Shown piece by piece: positions 34,560 through 47,100 of a stretch of 64,000 nucleotides of DNA. This DNA comes from Hypericum androsaemum (taxonomy: Eukaryota; Streptophyta; Magnoliopsida; Malpighiales; Hypericaceae): contig OZ023182.1 in assembly GCA_963995505.1 (NCBI GenBank), positions 17,831,619 through 17,895,618 of the forward strand, given 5' to 3'. The notes beneath the pieces are model-generated. The model was not told the origin of the DNA and ran no database searches. It saw only the letters and a program-made list of their open reading frames with translations. Made by a program: the position numbers and the translations under genes. Numbering within the stretch: the stretch's first letter is position 1; each line of letters opens with the position of its first letter.

Positions 34560-35148
34560 AATGTTTTAAAAATTGTTGGTCGGACTGCTATCCGGAATCA
34601 AATCTGGGTCAATTTTTCTTAAAACCTAAAATGTAGTTCGACCGGCTAAAATTTGATCGAACCGTATGGTCAGGTACTTCCGGGTGATCCGTGCCCGGAT
34701 CAGAAAAATTAGTATTTATTTTTTCTATTTTATTGAATTTAATTTAGAAACAAAACCTCAACTTCCACATTCGAAGAATGTACATCACTTTTTGATCACA
34801 AAAACTTAGTTTTTTAACAATTCTTGATAATATTTTAACTAAGTCAAACAAATTGGACTAATATGTCAAACCTGAAAATTTGTATAATCATCTTCTTGTT
34901 CTTCTAGATTTGGTCAACTCATCTTAGAAGATTTTGTTTGGATAAATTATATAACAAAGTTGCTAAATATTTGAACTTATTTAATATTTTATCATTTTTT
35001 ATGTTAAAATAATTTTATTAAACATTATTTAATTATATTAATATAAAATAGAAGTATCGGTCCGACCAGTGACCCGACCGATCAAACTGGATGAACAAAA
35101 AATTTTAAGAATTCCAGGTCGCCTTCCGGGTCAATTTTAAAAATATTG
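34560..35148. mobile_element. MITE-like TIR element, copy 2, with 9-bp near-TSD
   Basis: Ends aatgttttaaaaattg and, inverted, caatatttttaaaattg. Flanks ggtctgatc (34551-34559) and ggtctgatt (35149-35157) match at 8 of 9. It shares ggtcggac, aatcaaatctgg and gggtcaattttaaaaa with the copy at 12300-12708. 589 bp, no coding capacity. Confidence 0.72.
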
Positions 35149-35157
35149 GGTCTGATT

Positions 35158-36726
35158 AACTGGATCTGTATTATTCATATATGAGATCTTCTCATAGAAA
35201 AGATCCATCGACCTGAGATGAAAAAAAAGGAAAACAGTTCTCTGTTCCTTTTCTCGGGAAAGATAAATAGGAAATATATATTTATATATTTTTGTTAACT
35301 TGTATTCTTCCTTGGAATTGCGACTTCAACAACCTCTCAAATATACTTACCTTTCAAAAAAAACGACCTCTCAAATACCAATGCATTTCTATTTAACTTG
35401 GAACAAAGCATGTACACTATCCAAAGCATTGACCGGAAAAGAATTGGTCTCCGCCGTTCTATATTTTAAGAGTAAATTTCGCTTAAATATTATGTGAATC
35501 AAGTTGATTTCATTTTTTTTTGTGATAGAAGTTTTTCAAACTTATAATTTCAACATTTTTTGTCATTAAACTTGTGGATTTACCGCAAAATACTTGCTAA
35601 AAAAAAATACTGAAATGATGTTTTCTCTATTTTACTTGATGTGGGGAGTGGATGCTATTAATATGGTATTGCATCGACCAATTGCATGGAGATGACAGGC
35701 TACATTTATTTTTCATGGAGGTCGGGTAGCGTGACCCAATAACCTGGCCCAAGCCCATATTAGTAAGCCATTTTCCCTCTTGTGATTTAATATGAAGTTC
35801 AACCGAAACCTCCAATTCTGTGTTTTTTATAAGTAACCTCCAAGCCTGTGCACCCGTGATAATATTACATTATTAATTATATTTAGTTTTAAAATATAAA
35901 TATTTTTAAATCTTATTACAAAGTTTAAACCAAAATTTTGAGTTTAGTCAATTTTTCATATAAAAAACTCCAATAATATATTTTTCAAAAAATATATGAC
36001 CATTGTCAATTCAATTTGAACCGGTCGGTCCAGCCGTCCTTTGAGTTTTGGTATAAAAATGGCTCGCATAAGTACCGTGTCATAGTCCAACCGGTCAAAT
36101 TGTTAAAAGATAATATTTCAAAGAAGTTATTTAGAAAATTTTGAGTTATACGAATTCATACTGCATTAAAACTTGATAAAAAACTGTCTTGTTGATCCAC
36201 TGGATGGTTGCTTTTGACAAAAAAGAAAATACATCTCATATATTTAGATTAGTCCAAAAACAACCCCTACTCCTACAGGCCACGTCCAATATCCATATAA
36301 AAAGAAGCTCGTGGCCCATTTCATGGGAAGCACTTCCGAAGATGCAAGACGTGAACCCAAGTATCCATTTATAAGATCATGGTGAGAGATGTGCAAAATT
36401 CTTTTTATACCATATCATATCCAGAATTTTTTAACTTACTAATCCAGATTTGAGTCGGGTGGAACTTTTGACAGGTGGCAAAAAAATTCCTTTCAAATTA
36501 CAAGTATTTAACAACTGATGAGTTTCCAAGGACTTAAATTCGAGATCTGATTAAAGTAGAACAACAACATCACCGGTTAATCTGAGCGTTTGTTGGTAAG
36601 AGATGTGCAAATTTGCCAACCACTACACTTTTCTAACTAACTATTTAACTAACATCCACTATACAAGGACTCGTCTCCCCCTCCTTTTCTTCAACTACAC
36701 TCTGCTACTTTCCAATCATTAAGGAG
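35158..36726. other. Upstream region of the OFP17-like gene; MITE fragment at about 36000-36115
   Basis: No gene recognised. gaaccggtcggtccagccg with gtcatagtccaaccggtc near 36020-36100 resembles one end of the TIR element family, without its partner. The rest is AT-rich and would hold the OFP17-like promoter. Confidence 0.5.
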
Positions 36727-37275
36727 ATGAAAATGAAATCACAAGTTGCCTTCAGGTCCAAGCTTTTCAAGCCAATCCTTGCAATCTTCAGATTCAAGCT
36801 GAAAAAACCACTCGTTATAAAAGGGATTAGGCTGCATTCTCGACGAAACAAACCCGAAAGATCAGCTCCGAAGAGGCGGGTTTTCCCTTGGTTGCTCTCA
36901 TGCATTAGGCCATTCAAGAAGCCGAGCAAGATGGACAGACTGATCGAGCTGAGGAGCGTATCGGGGGAAGAGCGCGAACGGATGCACTTTCCGTCGCCTG
37001 TAACTCCCGCATCACTTGGCAAGGCTGGCAAGAACATCGATCTCGAAAGCGAAGCAGTGGAAGATGCTTGCAGAAGTTTCGAGAACTACTTGGTGGAGAT
37101 GATCGTTGAAGAGGGGAAAGTGGGCGACTTGATGGATGTAGAGGAGCTTCTTTACTGCTGGAAGAATCTGAAGTGCCCCGTTTTCGTTGATCTGGTGTGC
37201 AGATTCTACGGAGAACTATGCAAGGACTTGTTCTTGCCTGGGGATGATCAGGTTGATGCAGCTATCCCCAAGTGA
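36727..37275 (+). CDS. OFP17: OVATE family protein, OFP17-like
   Basis: Intronless, 182 residues. The N-terminus is short and basic (SKLFKPILAIFRFKLKKP), as in the small OFP17-type proteins, without the MGNYRFRLSDMIPNAW block of OFP1/2. The OVATE domain spans about 110-169 (VEDACRSFENYLVEMIVEE ... DVEELLYCWKNLKCPVFVDL ... FYGELCKDLF). A second Met lies two codons after the first. In Arabidopsis OFP17 and OFP2 have neighbouring locus numbers, and here the OFP1/2-like gene at 18931-19971 is the next host gene on the left. No damage seen. The symbol rests on domain architecture and neighbourhood. Confidence 0.87.
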   Translation: MKMKSQVAFRSKLFKPILAIFRFKLKKPLVIKGIRLHSRRNKPERSAPKRRVFPWLLSCIRPFKKPSKMDRLIELRSVSGEERERMHFPSPVTPASLGKAGKNIDLESEAVEDACRSFENYLVEMIVEEGKVGDLMDVEELLYCWKNLKCPVFVDLVCRFYGELCKDLFLPGDDQVDAAIPK

Positions 37276-38219
37276 TTGTAGAATGGAAGATATTGTAACT
37301 GTAAGAACTTTTTTATCATAAATCATTTCTTCCAATACAGTTGTACCCTTCTATCATCCAAGAAAATATCGTTACTGTTCTGGTCTATCAGAGAATCTCA
37401 TTAAGCTTCTAGGTACAAGGCATTGACGTATTTAAGGAGGTACAAAATTAAAACCTTGACATTATAATCATAGTATAAATATCTATCTTTCAAAAAAATT
37501 GCAGCCCTTGAAGCACCAAACCCACTTTGCCATGTTCACAAATATCTGATAAAATGATGTTCTAGGGTGGTCGAAATAGTAGATCTCGGACATCAAGATC
37601 TACAATTGTACATGGAGTTTTTTAGACGAGATTTTTGATGCAATTATTTAGTCATGTTTGTCTAACTTCATCTAAATATTTTAGAGTATATCTATATAAT
37701 TAATCCATTTACAAAAAATATATATAGATTTTGAAATTTAACTTGTAGTTTTAGTTATTATCATTGAATTCAACTGATAGTTGGTGTTGGTGCTCGAAAT
37801 TAGATGTTGGTGTTTGGTAATAAAATATGTGCTGATGATTGCTATTTTGAAGTCCTAATATTTATATGTATATTTTTGTATTAAATTTATTTTTTCCATT
37901 TATAAATTTATAATAAAACTAAACTATTTATGAATTATAAAAAAATCAACGATAAGTTATTTTAAAAAATCACAAGAATATCAAGTCATTATAGAAAACT
38001 ATTTTTTAAGGTTAATACGCCTTGATGTATTTTGATAATAAATCTACAATGCAAAACGTATAGAATCCCGTAATTACAAGCGGATTGAATTTGATTGTAA
38101 TTTTTAGTTAAGAAAAATGCACAACAAAGTTTAATTAAGTTGTTTCATTTAAAGATACAATTTCAGTTGGCCGATTTGTTGACAACGAAATTGGCAATGC
38201 AGCGATTCGAGTTTCTTAT
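37276..38219. other. Downstream of the OFP17-like gene; no feature recognised
   Basis: AT-rich; would contain the OFP17-like 3' UTR. No conserved coding or repeat termini recognised. Confidence 0.5.
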
Positions 38220-38503
38220 TGATAAATTCGGATTATTTGATATTCATTGTCCCACTTACGGAAGGTGTTGAAGGATGTTGCACATCTTGCTACTCGTGTA
38301 CAGGTTGCCATTCCAGGGGAAGAATTGCTTCCAGCAAGCAGGTTGCACATCTTGTTGTTCGTTGGTCTAATTCCATTTCGGATTTAGGTCACCAAGATCT
38401 TCTATTGTATTTGAACTTCTTGCGTATGAAAGACTAAGCACGTCTATTCCTCCTGCTTGTAATTATTACCATTTATAAAATTTTATCCATTTACAAAAAA
38501 AAA
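38220..38503 (+). mobile_element. LINE 3' end fragment with A-tail
   Basis: The frame ends QDLLLYLNFLRMKD, then ttgtaattattaccatttat ... ccatttac and an A run at about 38492-38503. RNase H end plus tail of a plant LINE, plus strand. Left boundary and TSD not resolved. Confidence 0.55.
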
Positions 38504-39277
38504 AACAACCAGAAGAAAGGAAGAAGGAAGTAAGGCCTGATGGACCTGAATCAAGGAGGGAGACTAATGGACTTTCTATAATGGGCTTTTTTATTATTCT
38601 TTTTCTGGAGAAACTTTTAAAGCTTCCAGGCTCCACAACCAATTTTTCCTCCCGAATTTTTGTAAAGTAAATTTACACCAATTGTTATAGCCGGCCGAAA
38701 TTAAATTACGAACACCCGTCAATACATATGTATCACTTATGATATTCAGACAATCTTATACCAGTGTGGGCCCGAAAGAATTCCAAATTTGTCACCTCAG
38801 AGGGGGAGGGAGACACCCTTTGATCAAGGACAGTCAGCTCTGACCCAGCTGAATAATTGCTTGCTGCCTTCACATGTCACCTTCATTTTGAGGCCATGTG
38901 TTCGCAGAAGATTCGAGGTATTATTTTTGAATTTTATGATCGAATTGAATAGTATTCGAATTTGAATATAAGAGAAAAAAAAATACAGGCCAATGCTCAG
39001 TTATTGTCGTCGGTAATCCCTTGGTTAGATTAAGATGTCACTTATATGTGTTGTAATGATTTTAAGTAAAAAATTTTTTGTAGCGTATTCATTATAATCT
39101 GATTATATTCATTTGTGTTTATTTTCCAAATTTTGTCATGACATTATGAGATATGATTGTTGTATTTTACAAGCATCGTTTCAATTTTGTCTAGTTAAAA
39201 CTCCATAAATGTCGTAGAGTTCTTTTCTTTCAAATGAAAGGTAAATAGTTTATATTTTTGGTGAAGCAAAGAATTAA

Positions 39278-40034
39278 GGCCAAAATAGCTATAGTTTCAT
39301 GGTGTTTGAAAAAATTAATAAATTAGGACAAGTTAATATTGTTTAGTTCATGGTATTTCACAAACCAACCTATTAGTTCTTGATCCAAATTCCGGTCACT
39401 TTTTCCGGCAAGACACCATTTAAAGTGTCAAAAATATCCCTGAATTCACCCAAAATTTACAAAGTTGTCATAAGTGAAAAAAAATTCTCATCTTTAATCC
39501 ATTCATCTTTGTGCTACGATTTTTTTGCAAAAAATAGCTTTATTAAAAAATTATGACTATTAGAACGAATTAATCAATACCTAAATTCAAATTTATTCCA
39601 TAATTTCTTTCTTTAAACACGAGCAGCTCCAAAGAAATAGACGACAACTCGTCTAGTTGCAACGAAACATTGAGAGCTCCCAAAATCATAATCAAACCAA
39701 TCTTCTAGGGTTTATCCCCTTTTTCCCCATCCCCAATTTTAAGCAAAACTATATTATAATCAAACTATAGCTTCCAGCTCCCAAGTGAAAATGGATCGGT
39801 TGGGGGATTGATGGGTGGGGAGATGAGTTTTTTTTTTTCACCTGTGGCAACTTTGTAAATTTTGGGTGAGTTCAGGGGTATTTTTTACACTTTCAATGGT
39901 GTCTTGCCGGAAAAAAGTGGTTGGAATTTGGTTCAGGGACTAATCAGTTGGTTTGTAAAATAACAAAGAGTAAATAATATTAACTTGTCCCAATTAATCA
40001 ATTTCTTTTAACATGTCGAACAACTATTTTGCAC
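39278..40034. mobile_element. Mutator-like foldback element upstream of EPFL copy 1
   Basis: 757 bp with TIRs of about 205 bp (ggccaaaatagct...; both arms contain ttccggcaagacaccatt and acccaaaatttacaaagttg). Perfect 9-bp TSD aagaattaa (39269-39277, 40035-40043). The matching place in EPFL copy 2 (about 52800-52830) lacks it, giving an empty site. The interior of about 340 bp has no clear coding sequence. Confidence 0.85.
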
Positions 40035-40465
40035 AAGAATTAAATGTTCATGTAACAATTTCTGGGTTTAGAAATTGCAGAGGAAAATACTGCAAGAGAA
40101 TCCAAGAACCAAACATGGTAAAAGCTTAGGAACAGACTACGGCGGATTCGCTTCAGATTCACCCTGTCAGGCTGTCACTGTCTTTTTCCACCCTCTGTTC
40201 CCTTCTCTTTTCCCCTCCAAACAAGCTTCTTTCTCTTTTTTAACCTTGTATGAGCCCACCAAGAGAAGTTTGTCTGTGTTTACATTTTAGTCCTACGTAT
40301 TTTAAAACGTTAGGGTCCGACGGTATTCGATTCGATGAAAAAATCTTCTATGAGCTATTCCGGTACCTTGACCTTCCCACACCCACTACTCCCACACCTG
40401 CAGCATATTATTCACCCAGATCATACCACTTAGTAATTAACCAACGTCGGAAAATTTGTTGTTTG

Positions 40466-41451
40466 ATGGACAGGGAGACTGGCAGATCATCACCGAGGCC
40501 ACTGCTCTCCATCCTTGTCCTCCTCTCCATCTTCTTCTCTTCCTCCGCCATTGAAACCAATTCCCCAAGTCAACAAGGTAATTAAGCTTCCACTTTATAT
40601 AGTGAGATCTGAAATGAACTTTGTACTCGCGATACTACCGACGATATTTCTCTGGTGCAGTTTTTTCCTATTAAATTTTACCGTACTAGTAGTAGGGTTT
40701 TGAAAAGGCCGATGAGTGCGAGTTCTTCTTCCGGCCGTACATACTAATGTAATAAAATATAACCGATTCAGAAAAAAAAGCTTCCACTAATGTCCGCCCT
40801 CCAATTTCTCTCCATTTTCCAACTCATATTTGGATTCTCTTTCTGGGTTCTGAAAATGCAGGTCTCGGGAGATCGCTTTCTGGTGAAGCTGATCAATACA
40901 AGTCTCAGCAGGTGAGTCTTCTCGTAGTTCTCCCCTGCTTTAACTTCTTTCCTAATTATATTTGGCTGCTCCATTTTTTTTTTGGTTGTTAAATCTCCGT
41001 CATAACATAACTAATCCAAAACCCAAACTTGTTAGTTGGGTTCTGTTTTGATTCTTTAACCGTCAGCCCAGAAATCAATAATATTACCTTCTCTGTTCAA
41101 CTAGAGTCACATTTTTAACTTTGTCGAGTATTATCAGAACTTATTGAAATTTTCTTCCCAATGGGGTTTCTTAGTAATTGAACCTGGAATGGTTTCATAT
41201 GCCAGGAAGCTTTAAATAAGGCAAGGAGATCATTGGCGATCGGTTCGACGCCGCCCGCCTGTACGGGCAGGTGCGGGAGTTGCACACCATGTAATGCGGT
41301 GTCGGTGCCGCCGGGGACTCGTCGTGTCACGAAGGAGTACTATCCCTCGGTCTGGAGGTGCAAATGTGGGGGCAAATTGTACATGCCAGGACGACCACCA
41401 CCAGCAACGCATACCTCTCCTGGACGTGTAGTTAAATATATTCAAGTTTAA
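40466..41451 (+). CDS. EPIDERMAL PATTERNING FACTOR-like secreted peptide, copy 1
   Basis: EPF/EPFL proteins are secreted Cys-rich signals read by ERECTA-family receptor kinases (with TMM in stomatal pathways). Three exons: 40466-40577, 40862-40911 and 41206-41451, with GT-AG borders, giving 135 residues. A signal peptide is plausible (PLLSILVLLSIFFSSSA, about 13-29). The mature region starts near ARRSLAIGSTPPACTGRC and has six Cys in the pattern CxxxCxxCxxC...CxC (ending WRCKCGGKLYMP), the standard EPFL fold. Which EPFL subgroup is uncertain, so no symbol. The protein runs 20 residues beyond LYMP, whereas copy 2 stops four residues after HMP. The tail corresponds to copy 2's 3' UTR, so it looks like a stop-loss. 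Confidence 0.87.
40595..40777 (+). mobile_element. LINE 3' end in intron 1 of EPFL copy 1
   Basis: aagcttccact flanks the 183-bp insert (40584-40594 and 40778-40788), which ends with an A run after ataaaatataaccgattcag. Intron 1 of EPFL copy 2 goes straight from aagctttcc to ctccgatttc, the empty-site arrangement. Confidence 0.78.
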
Positions 41452-42516
41452 ATCATTTAATTTAAGCGGTTTAGTTAGTGTTCCTATATTTAGTTGTTTT
41501 CCCATTAAGCAATTCAATCAACCTAACTTGAAAGGTATTTCTATTTTACGGTGTACTCGTGCTTTAATTAAAGAAGTTACTAGTAGTTGTTTATACTGTT
41601 TTTTTAAATGAAGGGACAAATCCATATATGTAAATATTAAAAAAAATTACATGTTCCTCTAGGTCATTAGTGGCAAAAATTCGCAGGATATAGAAAGAGC
41701 ACATCGACAAGGTAGAACCACGCATTAATATTGATATCGCTAAATTTGAATCCGCGCCATCTGTATCACTAGTCATACGAGTACATCAAGGGAGGCTAAC
41801 TCAGCGCAAATCATCAAAGTACAAATCAATACGAGAAACTGATGGTGCATCAGATACAAGGTAGTCATGTTTCGAGAGTGCGTCTGTCACTCGGTTGTTC
41901 TCACACCAGGTATGATGTTGTTGATCTTCTAATCCCTCGCGAGTAGCTCTTGAGCTCTAAAGATCAGAGTCTCCACGGGATGATCTCGGTTAACATCATG
42001 TCCCACACAAAAGATGGCCAATGATAAATCCACCTCCATCCGAACTCTTAAAAATCCCCTCTCCCGAGTCTACTCAAGGCCGAGGATAAGCATCCAGAGA
42101 TCCGCAACCAAGGAGGTACAACTCTCGATGCCCTTGACGAAGCACTCCTGGAGTCGGTGCCAGGAGAGTAAAATCTTGTGTCTGGGGGTAATGGAGTAAT
42201 TCGATTTGTCAGGACTCGAGCAAACTCTTGTGCCTGTGAGATTATAAGGGAGGGGGGATACCCCGTGGTGGTGCCCGACTGAAAGGTGGCATTGTTCCGC
42301 CACTGTCAAAGTCGCTAGCATGCTGTCATAAATGTCGTCGCCAGCGGTGGATCGTCAGTGGGGATGTTAGTGGCTGAGATATTGGCCTAAAACTGCTTGC
42401 GAGGGTCTGTCTCCATGTAGAAGTCCTGTGATGGCCGTGGAAGGAGGGACTCCTATTCTGCCCTAGAGAACCTACAATCACGAGACACATGCATCAATGA
42501 CTCAATCTCAATACCA

Positions 42517-43472
42517 TGTTGTTGTCGGAGGGTTCGGTGTACTTGATTAGGATCTACGGCAGTCGAGGCAAGTGTTGGACACTTTCTCCGTAAGACAAGA
42601 TTGCCCCGTATATTTCAGTGCGGTACGGGCTACGGCAATCGTCCCCAAGATACAATGACTGTTCGGCATTTCCAAGAACGTTGCACACGTATCTCGAAAC
42701 TTTTGGGCGAACCCTTATATACCTAGAACTTTCGGACGGACTATTTGTAAGTGAAGAACGGGGGAGATCAGACAACAATGCTTATGGAATGCACTTGCTG
42801 CTGGGATGGTTTAAAAATGAGGGGAAGAGGCCTATTTATAGGCGCTGGAAGAGTGGCAGGCAGGCACTCCGAAGGGGCGCGTCCGTTCGGCCAGCAGGCT
42901 GGCTGGCTGCGCTCGTGGCCCTTCGGTAGCATTCTGGATCCTTCCAGGTGCGCCCAGACTATGCTGGCACTCCTTCACGAGAGATCTCGCAACCCTTCGG
43001 CCATTTGGAAGTCTCCAGGATGTTTCAGCCCTTCGTGCCTCTTCGGTGGCCATCCTGGAAGGCGCTCGCAGTCCCTCGTCACTTCGGTAGCTACGTAGCT
43101 CTCTCCAGACTCGGGCAAAATACTTAAGGCTCCTCCAGCTCCTTGCGACGATGCGCACGTGCGAAGTGCCAAGTGTGCCATAAAGTGCCCATTGCGACTT
43201 GCGTCTAATGCACTATGCGCACACGCACATGCGCGTGCGCATGCTCGTGCTCGGATGCTGCTACGCATCATCCTCGCCGCGGTCCGAGTTGGCTATCCTT
43301 CCATTTGGTCAACTCATTTCCTAGTCAACAAGGAGTTTCTCCTTATAAATTAGGAAATGTTTGTGCCACTTTCCAATGTGGGATTGCACTTTCCTTTTCC
43401 CTTTTGGGCCTCCCACTTTGGGCCTTTCCACTTTGTACTTTGCATTGAATTTTCATTCAAGCTTTTCCAACA
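42517..43472 (-). repeat. 3' LTR of Copia lineage 2 copy 1
   Basis: TGTTGTTGTCGGAGGG ... TTTTCCAACA on the plus strand. The minus strand has TATAAATAGG at about 42831-42840. Contains an alternating gcgcacacgcacatgcgcg stretch. Confidence 0.9.
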
Positions 43473-44175
43473 ATCCCCCACATGAATAATGATTAATGCA
43501 TGCAGACTCTAATCGAAAGTTCTGACGTGTTATTATTGCATCGAGACAGGTAGCTTATGGCTTTGAACCTTCTCTAGTAATATGTTATCGGATTTACTCG
43601 CTGCTCGATGAACGTGATGTCTTGAACGGTCAGCTTTTGACGTAAACCAAGACAATAACATTTACACAATAATAACCCTAGTATAATTGGGTTCTCACGT
43701 TGTGTCCATTTCGGCCATGGACCGTATCTTGGATTCATAAGTATTTTTTTCATTTGAAGCGGCCTCACTTCACACTTACATAGGTGATCTCCTATCAGGA
43801 GTATCCTGCCATACTCCACCTTTATCAAGGTATAGAAATCATTAAAAGCGTAATACTTAACCTTACCACACCTCTGCAGGTTAACACCTGGGCAGCTTCT
43901 GAGAATGAGATAGGTTCCAAGTGATTAACTGAGCCCTCTATAACTTAGTTGTCTCATTGAACCAAGTTTGTGGGATCTCCACTCATCATGATTGAGTTAC
44001 CGCTATGGACGTTCTTTAGTGTGTCGATTTTAATCCCATTCTCCGTTGTACATTTGATCTCTATTGATTCCTTTCGTAAAAGGATCAGCTAAGTTGTCCT
44101 TGGACTTTACGTAATTAATGGTGATCACCCCACTAGAGATCAACTGTCTAACGGTATTGTGTCTCCATGGATATG
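43473..44175. other. 3' untranslated part of Copia lineage 2 copy 1
   Basis: About 700 bp between the RNase H end and the 3' LTR. Nothing recognised beyond the purine tract next to the LTR. Confidence 0.55.
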
Positions 44176-47100
44176 TCAAGACTTTCCATTGTACATTGTA
44201 CTTTGTGCTCTTCCGATTGCAGACATGCTATCACAATGTATCAATACGGGAGGCACCGGTTTGCTCCAGCACGAAATATCCTCTAGGAAGTTTCTGAGCC
44301 GTTCAGCTTCTTCCCCAGCTTTGTCTAGTGCTATAAACTCAGACTCCATGGTGGATCGAGCTATGCATGTTTGTTTAGAGGACTTCCAAGACACAGCTCC
44401 TCCTCCTATGTTGAATACGTATTCACTCGTAGATTTGGAGTCCTTAGTATCTGATATCCAGTTTGCGTCACTGTATCCTTCTAATACAGCTGGATATTTA
44501 GCATAATGTATGCCATAGTTTATGGTATATTTTAAATACCGTAAAACTCTTTTCAGAGCTAGCCAGTGATCCTTCCCTGGATTACTTGTAAATCTATTAA
44601 GCTTATTAACTGAGTACGCAATATCGGAACGTGTGCAGTTTGTTAAATACATCAAGCTCCCGATAATTTGCGCATACCTTAGTTGAGATACTGGGTCCCC
44701 TCGATTCTTGGCTAAGTGTAGATTTAAATCTACTGGAGTCTTAACCGGAGGTTTGTCAAAAATTTCAAATTTCTTGAGCACGCTTTCCACGTAGTGGGAT
44801 TGAGTCAAGATAATTTTGTCTGCTTTTTTAGAGATTTTTATTCCTAGTATGACGTCTGCCAGACCTATATCTTTCATGTCAAAGTGGTCCTTTAACATGT
44901 TCTTAATTTTTACAATAACCTCTTTATTGCTTCCCATAATTAGTAAGTGATCTACGTAGAGACATACAATTACGTAAGCTTCAGGTGTGCCCTTAATGTA
45001 AACACATTTATCGCACTCACTGATCTTAAATCCATTCGACAGCATTGTCCTGTCAAATTTCTCGTGCCACTGTTTCGGCGCTTGTTTTAGCCCGTATAGT
45101 GACTTGACTAGTCGATACACTTTATGCTATTGACCGGGAGCCAGAAACCCTTCAGGTTGCTCCATGTATATCTCATCTTCCAATTCTCTATTTAGAAAAG
45201 CTATTTTTACATCCATTTGGTGAATCTCGAGGTTATAGAGTGCCGCAATAGCTATGAGTACTCTAATTGATGTGATTCTTGTGACCGGTGAATACGTGTC
45301 AAAGAAATCATGTCCCTCCTTCTGTTTGAACCCCTTAGCTACCAATCGAGCTTTGTACTTATCGATTGATCCATCAGCTTTGTATTTCCTTTTTGGGATC
45401 CACCTGCATCCCAAAAGTTTGCAGCCCGGTGGGAGATCCACGATTTCCCACGTGTGGTTTTGCATAATGGATTCTATCTCACTATTGATTGCTTCCTTCC
45501 AGAGAGGAGCATCTGGACTGGACAATGCCTCTTGGATTGTGCTGGGTTCATCTTCTAACGCATAGGTTAGATAATCCAGACCAAAAGATTTAGTTACATT
45601 CGTCTGTTTACTACGTCTAGATTCATCATCTTCCTGATTTAACCCTTGCGTAGTCTCGTGAGCCCTTTTCTTTGGACGTCCTTCCTTTCTTTCCTTATTA
45701 GGAAAGCTATTCTCAAAGAATATTGCGTTCCTTGAGTCTATGACCATTCTGCGTTTATCTCAGAGTTTTCAGATTTATGCACCAAAAGTCGATAAGCACT
45801 ACTACTTTGCGCATATCCGATAAAGATGTAATCAATGGTCTTGGGTCCTATTCTCACCTACTTAGGCTTAGGTACTTCGACCTTTGCTAGGCACCCCCAC
45901 ACTTTAAGGTAACCGTAGGAAGGCTTCATTCTTTTCCATAGTTCATATGGAGTTTTATCCCTTTTCTTGTGTGGCAACTTGTTTAGAATGTGGTTAGCTG
46001 AGAGCACAGCTTCCCCCTACATGTTCTGGGATAAGCCTGAGCTAATTAACATAGCGTTCATCATCTCTTTAAGAGTTTAATTTTTGCGTTCAGCTACGCC
46101 ATTTGATTGAGGTGAGTATGGAGCAGTCGTCTGATGAATAATGCCATGTTCTTGACAGAGTTCATCAAACAGAGCTACATATTCTCCCCCTCGATCACTT
46201 CAGATCATTTTGATTTTCACGCTAAGTTGATTTTCAACCTCATTCTTATATCTCTTAAAGGCATCAAGCGCTTCGTCTTTGCCCTTTAGGAGATATACGT
46301 AACAATATCTCGTACAGTCATCGATAAACGTGATGAAGTATTTCTTTCCGCCTTAAGTTTGCACGTGTTTCATATCGCAAGTGTCCGTATGAATTAACTC
46401 TAAAGGCGTAGTACTTCTTTCTACCAAATGGAAAGGTGCTTTGGTCATTTTAGCCTCCACACATACTTCACATTTGTCAGATGGGTTAAATTCTAGATTC
46501 GGTAATAAATTTAAACTTATTAACTTTCTTAGCGAGTTTAAATTTATGTGTCCTAATCTACCATGTCATAAATTAGAATACTCGGCCAAGTAAGAAGAAG
46601 CATTAACTTTATTTTTACCGTTAAAGGTGTGATGTACAGTTATTACATTCATCTTAAACAGTTCCTTTTCTAGATAACCCTTTTCTATGAATTGACCCGC
46701 TTTGGTCAGTACAAACTTATCAGCCTCAAATACAAGCTTAAGGCCAGCTTTGCTTAACAATGAGCCAGAAACTAAGTTCTTGCGGATGTCTGGGACATGC
46801 AGAACATCCTTGAGGGTCAGCTCCTTTCCTGACGACAGCTTCAGGACCACCTTACCCAGACCGACGATCTTGGACATTGCGGAGTTTCCCATGAACAGCT
46901 TTCAGCTGGTGATCGGGATATAGTTCGAGAACATCTCGTTGTCCGAGCAGACGTGGCGGGTAGCTCCTATGTCCACGAACCACTCTCTCGGATTATCCAC
47001 CAGGTTGGCTTCAAACACCACGGCTGACAGATCCATTTCGGACGAGTCTTCAGCCAGGTTAGCCTTTTCTTGGTCATCCTTCTTCGACTGGCGACAGTCC

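Larger units (their letters stand above)
38995..41480 (+). repeat. Copy 1 of a tandem segmental duplication carrying an EPFL gene
   Basis: 38995-39276 matches 52455-52820 (ggtaatcccttggttagat versus ggtagtcccttggttagat; ttttacaagcatcgtttc versus ttttacaaacatcgtttc), 40044-40130 matches about 52826-52945, and the EPFL gene matches that at 60382-62464 including introns. Segments present in only one copy are mostly transposons. Confidence 0.82.
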
